Shown here piece after piece: positions 17,739 through 27,580 of a stretch of DNA of 64,000 nt. The notes beneath the pieces are model-generated. The model saw nothing but the letters and a program-made list of their open reading frames with translations. It ran no database searches and had not been told where the DNA came from. Where the stretch lies: assembly GCA_021732215.1 (NCBI GenBank), contig JAKFVL010000032.1, positions 124,001 to 188,000 on the forward strand, written 5' to 3'. The DNA comes from Hyphomicrobiales bacterium (GTDB taxonomy: Bacteria > Pseudomonadota > Alphaproteobacteria > Rhizobiales > Xanthobacteraceae). Every line of letters starts with the position of its first letter. Within the stretch, counting starts at the first letter, position 1. The position numbers were made by a program, and so were the translations under genes.

Positions 17739-17882
17739 CGGCCGATCACAAAAAGGTGCGGCAAGCTGCCGCAGGTCTCGAGCAGCCGTTTTGCACCGCA
17801 AAATTGACCCGAATCGGCCTCGGCAGCCCCGGCTCAAGGCCTTGATAGGCTTTTGCAATCGCAGCATTTAGAACGAGTCTTG

Positions 17883-17895
17883 ATCGGAAACCGAT
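17883..17895 (+). promoter_or_regulatory. Candidate regulator site before fdsG
   Basis: ATCGG-AAA-CCGAT is a perfect 5+3+5 inverted repeat 46 bases before the fdsG start, in the 202-base gap after the LysR gene. Its place suits an operator or activator site. The match is short, so it is only a candidate. Confidence 0.3.
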
Positions 17896-17940
17896 ATTTC
17901 ATCACGCTGGCATACAAGAGATCGGTCCAGGACATTCAGC

Positions 17941-18414
17941 ATGGCGGCATATGAGCCGTGGAGCGCCCCCAAGGCGCTCCAGATTATCGACGAACTCAAG
18001 TCGCTTGAGGGGCCGGCGTTGCCGATCCTTCACGCGATGCAGGAAGCGTTCGGGTATGTGCCCGAGCCCGCGATTCCGATGATCGCCGAAGCGCTGACCC
18101 TGTCGCGCGCGGAAGTGCACGGCGTCGTCACGTTCTACCATGATTTTCGCAGCGAGCCTGCGGGCAAGCGCGTGCTGAAACTCTGCCGCGCCGAAGCCTG
18201 CCAGGCGGCCGGCGGCGATGCACTCGCGGCACGCGCCGAAGCGGCGCTGGGGATCCCGATCGGACACACCACGGCCGATGGCCGCGTCACGTTCGAGCCG
18301 ATCTATTGCCTCGGGCTTTGTGCGACGGCGCCGTCCGCGATGCTCGACGGCCGTGTCGTCGGGCGGCTGAACGAAAGCCGGCTCGATGCGTTGGTGACAG
18401 AGGCAAAGCAATGA
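17941..18414 (+). CDS. fdsG: NAD-dependent formate dehydrogenase, gamma subunit
   Basis: The 157-residue subunit is NuoE-like, a thioredoxin-fold 2Fe-2S protein. The cluster ligands are visible: Cys82 and Cys87 in LCRAEACQ, Cys123 and Cys127 in YCLGLCA. It passes electrons between the FdsA clusters and the FMN site of FdsB in the soluble formate dehydrogenase. It is the first gene of fdsGBA-fdhD-fdsD and overlaps fdsB by four bases. Confidence 0.95.
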   Translation: MAAYEPWSAPKALQIIDELKSLEGPALPILHAMQEAFGYVPEPAIPMIAEALTLSRAEVHGVVTFYHDFRSEPAGKRVLKLCRAEACQAAGGDALAARAEAALGIPIGHTTADGRVTFEPIYCLGLCATAPSAMLDGRVVGRLNESRLDALVTEAKQ

Positions 18415-19964
18415 GCATGCGCGTTTACATTCCGCGCGACGCCGCAGCGGTTGCCGTCGGTGCCGACGAGATCGCGGTTGCTTTCGAGGCCGTCGCCGCC
18501 AAGCGGGGCATCGCGCTCGAGATCGTGCGAACGGGTTCGCGCGGCATGTGCTGGCTCGAACCGATGGTGGAAGTGGCGACCACCAATGGCCGCGTTGCGT
18601 TCGGTCCCGCCACCGTCGAGGATGCAGCATCGCTGTTCGATGCGATGATGGCCGATGGCCCGCACCCGCTGCGGCTCGGCATCGCCGACGAGCTTCCCTG
18701 GCTGAAGCGGCAAACCCGCCTGACCTTCAAGAATTGCGGCGTGATCGATCCGCGCTCGATCGACGACTACAAGGCGCATGACGGCTACAAGGGGCTGCTG
18801 CGTGCGCTGTCACTCGGCACTGACGGCATTCTCGACGATGTGACGAAGTCGGGATTGCGCGGCCGCGGCGGCGCTGGTTTCCCGACCGGCATCAAGTGGA
18901 AGACGGTGGCGCAAACCAGCGCCGACCAGAAATACATCGTCTGTAACGCCGACGAGGGCGACAGCGGCACGTTCGCCGACCGCATGATCATGGAAGGCGA
19001 TCCGTTCGTCGTGATCGAGGGAATGACGATCGCGGGCGTCGCGGTCGGCGCGACACGCGGCTACATCTACATCCGCTCGGAGTATCCGCACGCCATCGTG
19101 GCGATGAATGCCGCGATCAAGGCCGCGCGCCGCGCCGGATTTCTCGGCAAGAGCGTCGGCGGCTCCGCGCATGCGTTCGACATGGAGGTGCGCGTCGGCG
19201 CCGGTGCTTATGTTTGCGGCGAGGAAACCTCGCTGCTGGAAAGCCTCGAAGGCCGCCGCGGTCTGGTGCGCGCCAAGCCGCCGCTGCCGGCGCATCAGGG
19301 CCTGTTCGGCAAGCCGACCGTCATCAACAACGTGCTGTCGTTCGCGGCGATCCCGTTCATTCTCGACGGCGGCGCCAAGGCCTATTCGGAATTCGGTGTC
19401 GGCCGCTCGCGCGGAACGATGCCGCTGCAGATCGCGGGCAACGTGAAGCATGGCGGGCTGTTCGAGGTCGCGTTCGGCCTCACGCTCGGCGAGATCGTCG
19501 ATGACATCGCAGGCGGCACGTTCACGGGCCGTCCGGTGCGCGCTGTGCAGGTCGGCGGGCCGCTCGGGGCTTATTTCCCGCGGGCGCTGTTCGATACGCC
19601 GTTCGACTACGAGGCATTCGCCGCGCGCGACGGTCTGATCGGTCACGCCGGCATCGTCGTGTTCGACGACAGCGTCGATATGTCGAAGCAGGCGCGGTTC
19701 GCGATGGAATTCTGCGCCATCGAATCCTGCGGCAAGTGCACGCCGTGCCGGATCGGTTCGACCCGCGGCGTCGAGACCATCGACAAGATCCGCAAGGGCG
19801 AGCAGGTCGCCGCCAACATCGCGGTGGTCGAAGACCTCTGCAACACCATGAAGTTCGGATCGCTCTGTGCGCTCGGCGGCTTCACGCCGTACCCGGTGAT
19901 GAGCGCGCTGAAACATTTCCCCGAAGATTTCGGCGCACCGTCGCGCCTGCAAGCTGCTGAGTAA
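18411..19964 (+). CDS. fdsB: NAD-dependent formate dehydrogenase, beta subunit
   Basis: The 517-residue subunit has an N-terminal thioredoxin-like part (about 1-110) fused to a NuoF-like core. The core has the NADH/FMN region GRGGAGFPTGIKWKT and a C-terminal 4Fe-4S site with Cys440, Cys443 and Cys446 in CGKCTPC plus Cys477 in DLCNTMK. It reduces NAD+ with electrons from formate. The start at 18411 overlaps fdsG; a second Met two codons later is also possible. Ten bases separate it from fdsA. Confidence 0.95.
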   Translation: MSMRVYIPRDAAAVAVGADEIAVAFEAVAAKRGIALEIVRTGSRGMCWLEPMVEVATTNGRVAFGPATVEDAASLFDAMMADGPHPLRLGIADELPWLKRQTRLTFKNCGVIDPRSIDDYKAHDGYKGLLRALSLGTDGILDDVTKSGLRGRGGAGFPTGIKWKTVAQTSADQKYIVCNADEGDSGTFADRMIMEGDPFVVIEGMTIAGVAVGATRGYIYIRSEYPHAIVAMNAAIKAARRAGFLGKSVGGSAHAFDMEVRVGAGAYVCGEETSLLESLEGRRGLVRAKPPLPAHQGLFGKPTVINNVLSFAAIPFILDGGAKAYSEFGVGRSRGTMPLQIAGNVKHGGLFEVAFGLTLGEIVDDIAGGTFTGRPVRAVQVGGPLGAYFPRALFDTPFDYEAFAARDGLIGHAGIVVFDDSVDMSKQARFAMEFCAIESCGKCTPCRIGSTRGVETIDKIRKGEQVAANIAVVEDLCNTMKFGSLCALGGFTPYPVMSALKHFPEDFGAPSRLQAAE

Positions 19965-19974
19965 GGAGCCGACC

Positions 19975-22866
19975 ATGTCGCTCATTCACGAAACCGATTT
20001 CGGCACGCCACGCTCGAAGTCCGAAAAGATGGTGACGCTGACCATCGACGGACAGAGCGTCACGGTCCCTGAAGGCACCTCGATCATGCGCGCCGCCATG
20101 GATATGGGCACGCAAATCCCGAAATTGTGCGCGACCGACATGGTCGATGCGTTCGGCTCCTGCCGGATGTGCCTCGTCGAGATCGAAGGCCGCGCCGGAA
20201 CGCCGGCCTCCTGCACCACGCCGGTGATGGCGGGGCAGGTGATCCATACCCAGACCGATCGCCTGAAGAAAATCCGCAAAGGGGTGATGGAGCTTTATAT
20301 CTCCGATCATCCGCTGGACTGCCTGACCTGCGCGGCGAACGGCGACTGCGAACTGCAGGACATGGCCGGCGCGGTCGGCCTGCGCGACGTGCGTTACGGT
20401 TACGAGGGCGAGAACCATGTGTTCGCCAAAGCCGGCGGCAAGTCCGGCGGGTCCGCCAACGACCGCTGGATGCCAAAGGACGAGTCGAATCCGTACTTCA
20501 CCTACGATCCGTCGAAGTGCATCGTCTGCTCGCGTTGCGTGCGGGCCTGCGAGGAAGTGCAGGGCACCTTCGCGCTGACGATTTCGGGTCGCGGCTTTGA
20601 CAGCCGCGTGTCGCCGGGCATGAGCGAGAGCTTCCTCGGTTCGGAATGCGTATCGTGCGGCGCCTGCGTGCAGGCCTGCCCGACCGCGACGCTCACCGAA
20701 AAGTCGGTGATCGAGATCGGCCAGCCCGAGCATTCGGTGGTCACGACCTGCGCCTATTGCGGCGTCGGCTGTTCGTTCAAGGCCGAGATGCGCGGCGAGG
20801 AAGTCGTCCGCATGGTGCCTTACAAGGACGGCAAGGCCAATCGCGGCCACTCCTGCGTCAAGGGCCGCTTCGCGTGGGGCTATACCACCCACAAGGAGCG
20901 CATCCTCAATCCGATGATCCGCAAGAAGATCACCGACCCGTGGCAGGAAGTGTCGTGGGACGAGGCGTTCTCGTATGCGGCGTCCGAACTGAAGCGGGTC
21001 CAGACCAAGTACGGCCGCGATTCGATCGGCGGCATTACGTCGTCGCGTTGTACCAACGAAGAAGTCTACGTGCTGCAGAAGCTGATCCGCGCCGGCTTCG
21101 GCAACAACAACGTCGATACCTGCGCCCGCGTCTGCCATTCGCCGACCGGCTACGGTCTCTCGACCACGTTCGGCACGTCCGCGGGCACGCAGGATTTCGA
21201 CTCGGTCGAAGAGACCGATGTCGTCATCGTCATCGGCGCCAACCCGGTCGCCGCGCATCCGGTGTTCGCTTCGCGCCTGAAGAAGCGCCTGCGTCAGGGC
21301 GCCAAGCTGATCGTGATCGATCCGCGGCGCACCGAAATGGTCGAAGGCCCGCATCTCAAGGCGTCTCATCATCTGCCGCTGCTGCCCGGCACCAACGTCG
21401 CAGTGATGACCGCGCTCGCGCATGTGATCGTCACCGAGGGCCTCGCCGACGAGGCGTTCATTCGCGAGCGTTGCGACTGGAGCGAATTCCAGGATTGGGC
21501 GTCGTTCGTCTCGCTGCCGAAGAACAGCCCGGAGGCGGTTGCCATTCACACCGGTGTCGATCCGGAGGAATTGCGCGAAGCGGCGCGGCTGTTCGCCACC
21601 GGCGGCAACGGCGCGATCTACTACGGTCTGGGCGTCACCGAGCACAGCCAGGGTTCGACCACCGTGATCGCGATTGCAAACCTCGCAATGGTGACCGGCA
21701 ATATCGGACGCCGCGGCGTCGGCGTGAATCCGTTGCGCGGCCAGAACAACGTGCAAGGCGCGTGCGACATGGGCTCGTTCCCGCACGAGTTGCCGGGCTA
21801 TCGCCACATCTCGGGTGATGCGGTGCGCGAGACGTTCGAATCGCTGTGGGGCGTCAAGCTCAACAAGGAGCCTGGTCTGCGTATTCCCAACATGCTGGAT
21901 GCGGCTGTCGATGGCACGTTCAAGGGCCTCTACGTGCAGGGCGAGGATATCCTGCAGTCCGATCCGAACACCAAGCACGTCGCGGCGGGCCTCGAGGCGA
22001 TGGAGTGCGTCATCGTTCACGACCTCTTCCTGAACGAGACCGCGAATTACGCGCATGTTTTCTTCCCGGGTTCGACCTTCCTTGAGAAGAACGGCACCTT
22101 CACCAACGCGGAGCGGCGCATCCAGCTGGTTCGCAAGGTGACGACGCCGCGTAACGGCCTTGAGGACTGGGAGGTCACGCTTGGCCTCGCCAAGGCGATG
22201 GGCTTCGAGATGAAGTACGATCACCCCTCGCAGATCATGGACGAGATCGCGGCAGTGACGCCGACGTTCGCGGGCGTGTCGTTTGCGAGACTTGAAGAGA
22301 TGGGTTCGGTGCAGTGGCCGTGCAACGAGAAGGCGCCGGAAGGCACGCCGATCATGCATATCGACGGCTTCGTGCGCGGCAAGGGCAAGTTCGTCATCAC
22401 CGAGTATGTCCCGACCGACGAGAAGACCGGCCCGCGCTTTCCGCTGCTGCTCACGACCGGGCGCATTCTCAGCCAGTACAATGTCGGCGCGCAGACGCGG
22501 CGCACCGATAACGTGGTCTGGCATGGCGAAGACGTGCTGGAGGTGCATCCGCATGACGCCGAACAGCGCGGCATTCGCGACGGCGACTGGGTCAAGCTCG
22601 CAAGCCGCGCCGGCGAGACGACGCTGCGCGCGACGATCACCGATCGCGTGGCGCCTGGCGTGGTCTACACCACGTTCCATCATCCGGACACGCAGGCCAA
22701 CGTCATCACCACCGAGTATTCCGACTGGGCGACCAACTGTCCGGAATACAAGGTGACCGCGGTGCAGATTCTGCCGTCCAACGGGCCGAGCGACTGGCAG
22801 AAGGAATACAACGAGCAGGCTGCGCAGTCCCGCCGGATCGTGTCGGCGGTGGAAGCGGCGGAGTAA
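19975..22866 (+). CDS. fdsA: NAD-dependent formate dehydrogenase, catalytic alpha subunit (Mo)
   Basis: At 963 residues it is full length. An N-terminal 2Fe-2S domain (FGSCRMCLVEIEG) is followed by a His-Cys 4Fe-4S motif and a ferredoxin-type domain with CIVCSRCVRACEE and CVSCGACVQACP. The molybdopterin domain begins near CAYCGVGC. Cys387 in CARVCHSPT is the Mo ligand (Cys, not Sec), and His388 beside it is the active-site base of the family. The enzyme oxidises formate to CO2, with electrons passing through FdsG and FdsB to NAD+. It is oxygen-tolerant in relatives. Three bases separate it from fdhD. Confidence 0.97.
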   Translation: MSLIHETDFGTPRSKSEKMVTLTIDGQSVTVPEGTSIMRAAMDMGTQIPKLCATDMVDAFGSCRMCLVEIEGRAGTPASCTTPVMAGQVIHTQTDRLKKIRKGVMELYISDHPLDCLTCAANGDCELQDMAGAVGLRDVRYGYEGENHVFAKAGGKSGGSANDRWMPKDESNPYFTYDPSKCIVCSRCVRACEEVQGTFALTISGRGFDSRVSPGMSESFLGSECVSCGACVQACPTATLTEKSVIEIGQPEHSVVTTCAYCGVGCSFKAEMRGEEVVRMVPYKDGKANRGHSCVKGRFAWGYTTHKERILNPMIRKKITDPWQEVSWDEAFSYAASELKRVQTKYGRDSIGGITSSRCTNEEVYVLQKLIRAGFGNNNVDTCARVCHSPTGYGLSTTFGTSAGTQDFDSVEETDVVIVIGANPVAAHPVFASRLKKRLRQGAKLIVIDPRRTEMVEGPHLKASHHLPLLPGTNVAVMTALAHVIVTEGLADEAFIRERCDWSEFQDWASFVSLPKNSPEAVAIHTGVDPEELREAARLFATGGNGAIYYGLGVTEHSQGSTTVIAIANLAMVTGNIGRRGVGVNPLRGQNNVQGACDMGSFPHELPGYRHISGDAVRETFESLWGVKLNKEPGLRIPNMLDAAVDGTFKGLYVQGEDILQSDPNTKHVAAGLEAMECVIVHDLFLNETANYAHVFFPGSTFLEKNGTFTNAERRIQLVRKVTTPRNGLEDWEVTLGLAKAMGFEMKYDHPSQIMDEIAAVTPTFAGVSFARLEEMGSVQWPCNEKAPEGTPIMHIDGFVRGKGKFVITEYVPTDEKTGPRFPLLLTTGRILSQYNVGAQTRRTDNVVWHGEDVLEVHPHDAEQRGIRDGDWVKLASRAGETTLRATITDRVAPGVVYTTFHHPDTQANVITTEYSDWATNCPEYKVTAVQILPSNGPSDWQKEYNEQAAQSRRIVSAVEAAE

Positions 22867-22869
22867 CCG

Positions 22870-23688
22870 GTGAACGAGCCGTCCCGCACCGTCGATCGGC
22901 TGGTCTGGCGCGACGGCAGTTGCAACAAGGGCGGCCGTGCGATCCCCGAGGAGAGCGCGGTTGCGCTGACCTACAATGGCGGCACCTATGCCGTCATGAT
23001 GGCGACGCCGCGGGATCTGGAGGATTTCGCGATCGGCTTCAGCCTCAATGAGGGCGTGGTGCGGTCGCCCGCCGATATTCAATCGATCGAGGCCGTGTCG
23101 CTCGATGACGGCATCGAACTGCGGATGTGGCTGCCCGAGGCGGCCGCTGCCCGGCTCGGCGAACGGCGCAGGCAGATGGCAGGCCCGACCGGCTGCGGAT
23201 TGTGCGGCGTCGACTCGATTGCGGAAGCGATCCGGCCCGCGGCGACCGTCGGCCCCGGCAGATCGTTCTCGCCGCAGCAGATCATGACCGCGATGCAGGG
23301 TGTTGCTGCGCGCCAGACGCTGAACATCGAAACCCGCGCCGTCCATGCGGCGGCGTTCTGGGAGCCGGCGAGCGGCATCGTCGCGCTGCGCGAAGACGTC
23401 GGCCGTCACAACGCGCTCGACAAGCTCGGTGGCGCGCTGGTGCGCGATGCGGCCGATGCCAGCCAGGGACTGGTCTTGTTGACCAGCCGCGTCTCGGTCG
23501 AGATGGTCCAGAAGACCGCGATGATCGGCGCCTCGGTGATGGTCGCGGTGTCGGCGCCGACAGCGCTGGCGGTACGGATGGCGGACGCCGCGGGCATCAC
23601 GCTTGCCGCGATCGCACGCGCCGACGGTTTCGAGATATTCACGCATCCGCAACGCATCGGCCATGGGAGTGCCGTCAATGTCGCCTGA
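22870..23688 (+). CDS. fdhD: Formate dehydrogenase sulfurtransferase (fdsC)
   Basis: The 272-residue protein starts with GTG. It carries the family Cys loop CGLCG (Cys109 and Cys112) used to pass sulfur from the Cys desulfurase to the molybdenum cofactor. GRHNALDKLGGAL and TSRVSVEMVQK are further family motifs. Without sulfuration the formate dehydrogenase is inactive. The gene lies between fdsA and fdsD, the usual fdsGBACD order, and overlaps fdsD by 11 bases. Confidence 0.95.
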   Translation: MNEPSRTVDRLVWRDGSCNKGGRAIPEESAVALTYNGGTYAVMMATPRDLEDFAIGFSLNEGVVRSPADIQSIEAVSLDDGIELRMWLPEAAAARLGERRRQMAGPTGCGLCGVDSIAEAIRPAATVGPGRSFSPQQIMTAMQGVAARQTLNIETRAVHAAAFWEPASGIVALREDVGRHNALDKLGGALVRDAADASQGLVLLTSRVSVEMVQKTAMIGASVMVAVSAPTALAVRMADAAGITLAAIARADGFEIFTHPQRIGHGSAVNVA

Positions 23689-23899
23689 CAGGCTGATCTA
23701 CATGGCCAACCAGATCGGCAAGTTCTTTGCCGCGCAGAAGGAAAGCGAAGCCGTCCCCGGCATCAAGACTCATATCGAGAAGTTCTGGGACCCGCGCATG
23801 CGTGCCCGCATCATCGCGCACAATACGTCCGGCGGAGACGGGCTCGATCCGCTGGTGAAGCAGGCGATCTCCAATCTCAAGCCGCCGCCGTCCGCCTAG
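23678..23899 (+). CDS. fdsD: Formate dehydrogenase delta subunit
   Basis: The 73-residue protein begins MSPDRLIYMANQIGKFFAAQ and continues with FWDPRMRARIIAH, matching the small FdsD family. FdsD is needed for active enzyme and is thought to help maturation with FdsC. The ATG at 23678 has GGGAG (23665-23669) eight bases ahead, inside the end of fdhD, so translation is coupled. It closes the operon. Confidence 0.93.
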   Translation: MSPDRLIYMANQIGKFFAAQKESEAVPGIKTHIEKFWDPRMRARIIAHNTSGGDGLDPLVKQAISNLKPPPSA

Positions 23900-24192
23900 G
23901 GGGTGGATTTGACATTCGCCAGGCACCTGACCGCGAAGCCGCGGTGCTCGCCGCAATGGGGTGCGAATGTTGCAACCGGACCACTGGCGAACCGCCCCCC
24001 GCTGCATCGCACCTGACGTGATCGCTTGAATCGCAGATTTGCCGCGACGCTGTAGCTCAGCGCCGCCGCTTGTGCTGCGTTGCAGCCTGCGACTACTCTC
24101 TTTCCGGTAGAGGCCGTCAAAGCGAGCCTGTGACGCGACGAAGCCGCAAGAGCTTCGCGATCCGCACAATCAGAACCGGGAGGACTACGATA
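23900..24192 (+). other. Intergenic stretch between fdsD and the TAXI binding protein
   Basis: No gene is seen. GACATTCGCC at 23911 and a GCGAATGTTGC farther on are partly complementary and may form a long, imperfect hairpin ending the fds message. GGGAGG shortly before 24193 serves the next gene. Confidence 0.4.
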
Positions 24193-25347
24193 ATGACACC
24201 ACTCGTCAAGCTCGCGCCGATTGCGCTGGCCGCCGCCATGCTCACAGCCTCCGTCGCGCAGGCGCAGGTCAAGCTGCCGCCGACGGTGACGATGACGGCT
24301 TACGACACCGGCACGTCCGGTTTCAACATCACGGTCGCGATCGGCAAGATGATGAAAGACAAGTACGGCAGCGACGTGCGCGTGTTGCCGGCCGGAAACG
24401 ACGTTGCGCGTCTGCAGCCGCTGCGCATCGGCCGGGCGACGCTGTCCGCGATGGGAGCCGGTGTGTTCTTCGCGCAGGAAGGCGTGTTCGAATTCGCCAC
24501 CAGGGAATGGGGGCCGCAGCCGGTCCAGATCACGCTGACCACGGTCGATTGCAACGGGCTCGCGCTCGGCGTCGCCAAGGATACCGGTGTCGTCAAGATG
24601 GCGGATATGAAGGGCAAACGCCTCGGCTTCGTCGTCGGCTCGGCGGCGCTCAACCAGAACGCGCTCGCGATGCTGGCCTTCGCCGGCCTGACGCAGAAGG
24701 ACGTCAAGATCGTCGAATTCGCCAGCAACAACGCGATGTGGAAGGGCATCCTCAACAACGACGCCGATGCGGCGTTCGGATCGACCATCTCGGGTCCGGC
24801 GAAGGAAACCGAGACCTCGCCGCGCGGTCTGCTATGGCCGGCGCTGCCGCCCGAGGACAAGGCGGGATGGGATCGCGTGCGCAAGGTCGGGCCGTTCTTT
24901 ACCCAGCACACGGCGACCTGCGGCGCGGGGATTTCAAAAGACAAGCCGATCCAGATGGGCACATATCCGTATCCGATCTATTCGGTCTATGCCGCGCAGC
25001 CGGAAGACGAAGTCTACATGCTGACCAAGGCGATGATCGAGGGCTACGACGGCTACAAGGACAACGCGCCTGGCGCCGGCGGCCTCGCCGTCAAACAGCA
25101 GACCAAGGACTGGTCGGTGCCGGTGCACAAGGGCGCGGTGAAGGCGCTCAAGGAAGCAGGCGCCTGGAGCGACGGACAGGACAAGCACAACAACGCCCTG
25201 TTCAAGCGGCAGGAGTTGCTGGTCGCCGCGTGGGCAGATTTCAGCAAGGCCAATCCACCGGCCGACGCTGCGAAATTCACCGAGGAGTGGATGAAGGTCC
25301 GCAAGGCGACGCTGGTGAAAAACAATTTGCCGGATTTTCTCGAGTAG
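24193..25347 (+). CDS. TAXI-family TRAP transporter solute-binding protein (orphan)
   Basis: The 384-residue protein has a signal peptide ending at ASVAQAQ (about 23). The mature TAXI fold begins VTMTAYDTGTSGFNITVAIG and includes GKRLGFVVGSAALNQNALAM. GGGAGG precedes the ATG at 24193; an in-frame ATG at 24070 adds a non-signal extension and is rejected. TAXI proteins deliver substrates such as glutamate or other carboxylates to a fused DctQM membrane protein. None is encoded next to this gene, so its partner is elsewhere or it acts as a sensor. Confidence 0.88.
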   Translation: MTPLVKLAPIALAAAMLTASVAQAQVKLPPTVTMTAYDTGTSGFNITVAIGKMMKDKYGSDVRVLPAGNDVARLQPLRIGRATLSAMGAGVFFAQEGVFEFATREWGPQPVQITLTTVDCNGLALGVAKDTGVVKMADMKGKRLGFVVGSAALNQNALAMLAFAGLTQKDVKIVEFASNNAMWKGILNNDADAAFGSTISGPAKETETSPRGLLWPALPPEDKAGWDRVRKVGPFFTQHTATCGAGISKDKPIQMGTYPYPIYSVYAAQPEDEVYMLTKAMIEGYDGYKDNAPGAGGLAVKQQTKDWSVPVHKGAVKALKEAGAWSDGQDKHNNALFKRQELLVAAWADFSKANPPADAAKFTEEWMKVRKATLVKNNLPDFLE

Positions 25348-25363
25348 TCGAGAGGAGCCGGCG

Positions 25364-27334
25364 CTAGATCGATGTTTCGATCTTGTCGTGCGGTTGTGAC
25401 GGCACGAGGCTGGTCTCGCCGAAATCCCGGACCAGCGTCGTGGCGGTCACCGACCGGTTGCGGCCCGCTCGCTTGGCCTGGTACAGCGCCATGTCCGCTT
25501 CGGCGATCAGGTCGCGATCGCTGTGCATCTTCGGCGTTTTGCTGGCGACGCCGACGCTGACCGAAACATGGCCGCGGCTTGCGGCCGGGTTGACGATCCC
25601 GAGCGCTTTCACCTTGAGCCGGACCGACTCGGCGATGATGAATGCATGCTGCTCGGCGATTCCAGGCAGCACCACGACGAACTCCTCGCCGCCGTAGCGT
25701 GCGGACAGAAATGCCTTGCTGTGGGTGGCCGATGCGATGACTTCGGCGACGCGCTTGAGGCACTCGTCGCCGGCCTGATGCCCGAGCCGGTCGTTGAAGC
25801 CCTTGAAATGGTCGATATCGAACATCAGCACGGAAATCTGGTCGTTGGCCTCGAACTCGCGGTTCAGAAAGCCGTCGAGCGATCTGCGGTTGGCGAGACC
25901 GGTCAACCCGTCGGTTCGCGCCATTTCGGCGAGGCGCGCATTCGCCGCCGTGAGTTCGTCTTCCATCGATTTGCGCTGGTCGATGTCGCGCAGCACGCCG
26001 ACGATCTCGACATGCCTGGCGTTGTCCGCGGCCATCGTCAGCCGGAAGACGATCTCGACCCAGCAGAGCGAGCGATCCGACCGGTAGGTACGGAAGCGAA
26101 GCGTCTGCGTCGTGTTGGTCTCGACGAGGCGGGCCGTCGCGAGCTTCACGCTTTCGACGTCGCCGGGATGAACCATGTCGAAGCAGGATGTTCCCGTCAG
26201 TTGCTCCGGCTTCCAGCCGAGAACGAGTTCGACCGAATGCGACACGTACAGGAAGTTTCCATGACGATCGAGCTGGATGACGATGTCTGCGATATTTTCG
26301 GCCAGCAGCCTGTAGCGTTTCTCGCGGTGGCGCAACGAGGTTTCGATCTTGTTGCGGTGCCTAAACTGCGCTGACAGCAGCGTCATCATGAAGCACACGA
26401 CGCAGAACATGGCCGCGGCGACGATCAGGTCGAATTCGAGATCGTTGCGCCAGTTGGCAAGCAGTTCGTCTTCCGGAAGCGCGACGGTCGAGAGCGTCTT
26501 GTATCCCTGAATTTGCTCGTAACCGAAGTATTTGACCAGGCCGTCGAACGGCGAAACCACCTTGTAATAGCCGGTGGAGGCTTTGCCGAGACGGGACTGA
26601 AACAGCTCCAGTCTGGAAAGATCCTGTCCGATCACCTTCGAGTCCGAATGCGCCAGCACGGCGCCGCCCGGACCGACAAGACTGATGCCGCCCTTGGCTC
26701 CGAGATTGAAGGTCCTGTAAAACGCGCTGAAGAAGTTGCAGTCGATCGCGGCAACGATCACGCCGCCGAAGCTGCCATCCTGCTTCGTCACGCGCTTGGT
26801 CAGAACGATGACCTGTTTTTTCAGGAGCCGTGAGAATACCGGACCGCTGATCTTCATCGCCTGATCGCCGTTGTCGCGATGAAATTCGAAATAGGCCCGG
26901 TCGGAATTGTTGTATGTCGGCATTTCCGCCGTCGATGCGTAGATGTAGTCGCCGTTCGCATTGAGGACGCCGATTTCGGCAAGCTGCGGGAGCGAACGCA
27001 CCGTGCTGCTCAGGAATGCATTGAAGCGTTCGGCCAGCGGCTGCTGGAACCTGAGCAGATCGACCATCCCGGCGGTCGCCACATCCACCGCCTTGAAGGT
27101 GCCTTGCGCATGCTGGGCGAGCGAATGGGTGAGGTTCTGGATTTCAGCTTCCGCGCGCTGCAAGGTGGTGCGCCGGGCTTCGCTTGCTTTCCAGATAATC
27201 AGGCCCAGAACGCAACTGCTCATCACAAGCAGAAACAGTCCGATCATCGCGCCGGGAGTCGTCAGTCGGCCGAAAATGATTGTACTGAAGGGCTTACGGG
27301 TCATCTGCATTGCAAGCTGGCTGTCGGCGGTCAT
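25364..27334 (-). CDS. Membrane diguanylate cyclase (dCache-PAS-GGDEF)
   Basis: The 656-residue protein has a membrane segment (about 30-52), a periplasmic dCache-like sensor (about 55-295, with GDYIYASTAEMPTYNNSDRAYF), and a second membrane segment (about 300-320). A PAS domain (about 340-455) and a GGDEF domain (about 470-630) follow. The active site is YGGEEF (548-552 for GGEEF), an intact variant, so it should make cyclic di-GMP from GTP. No RxxD inhibitory site is evident just before it. No EAL domain is present. The signal sensed is unknown. It is convergent with the TAXI gene. Confidence 0.93.
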   Translation of the reverse strand: MTADSQLAMQMTRKPFSTIIFGRLTTPGAMIGLFLLVMSSCVLGLIIWKASEARRTTLQRAEAEIQNLTHSLAQHAQGTFKAVDVATAGMVDLLRFQQPLAERFNAFLSSTVRSLPQLAEIGVLNANGDYIYASTAEMPTYNNSDRAYFEFHRDNGDQAMKISGPVFSRLLKKQVIVLTKRVTKQDGSFGGVIVAAIDCNFFSAFYRTFNLGAKGGISLVGPGGAVLAHSDSKVIGQDLSRLELFQSRLGKASTGYYKVVSPFDGLVKYFGYEQIQGYKTLSTVALPEDELLANWRNDLEFDLIVAAAMFCVVCFMMTLLSAQFRHRNKIETSLRHREKRYRLLAENIADIVIQLDRHGNFLYVSHSVELVLGWKPEQLTGTSCFDMVHPGDVESVKLATARLVETNTTQTLRFRTYRSDRSLCWVEIVFRLTMAADNARHVEIVGVLRDIDQRKSMEDELTAANARLAEMARTDGLTGLANRRSLDGFLNREFEANDQISVLMFDIDHFKGFNDRLGHQAGDECLKRVAEVIASATHSKAFLSARYGGEEFVVVLPGIAEQHAFIIAESVRLKVKALGIVNPAASRGHVSVSVGVASKTPKMHSDRDLIAEADMALYQAKRAGRNRSVTATTLVRDFGETSLVPSQPHDKIETSI

Positions 27335-27580
27335 CCTTGCCGGAAGATGCTTGATAACCTGCTAATTTTGATGCCGCGGTTGATCATGTCGCTCGATATG
27401 AGGCGTCTCGTCGTGCGCATGGCCTCGGCGCGAAGCGGCCGGTTAGAAAAGTTTCACCTGTGAATGCAGCGCTGAGTTGCGGTGGACAGCTTGCCGCACA
27501 TTGCCGGTAGTGGAACACTCGCCGGGAGGAATGATCGCGAATATGCCGCGGTTGCGCGGTTTCAGAGGGGAGGAACTGCG

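Noticed and set aside
19882-23664. 1260-codon minus-strand frame
   Set aside because: Antisense shadow of fdsA and fdhD in GC-rich DNA; composition dominated by Arg, His, Asp and Ala.
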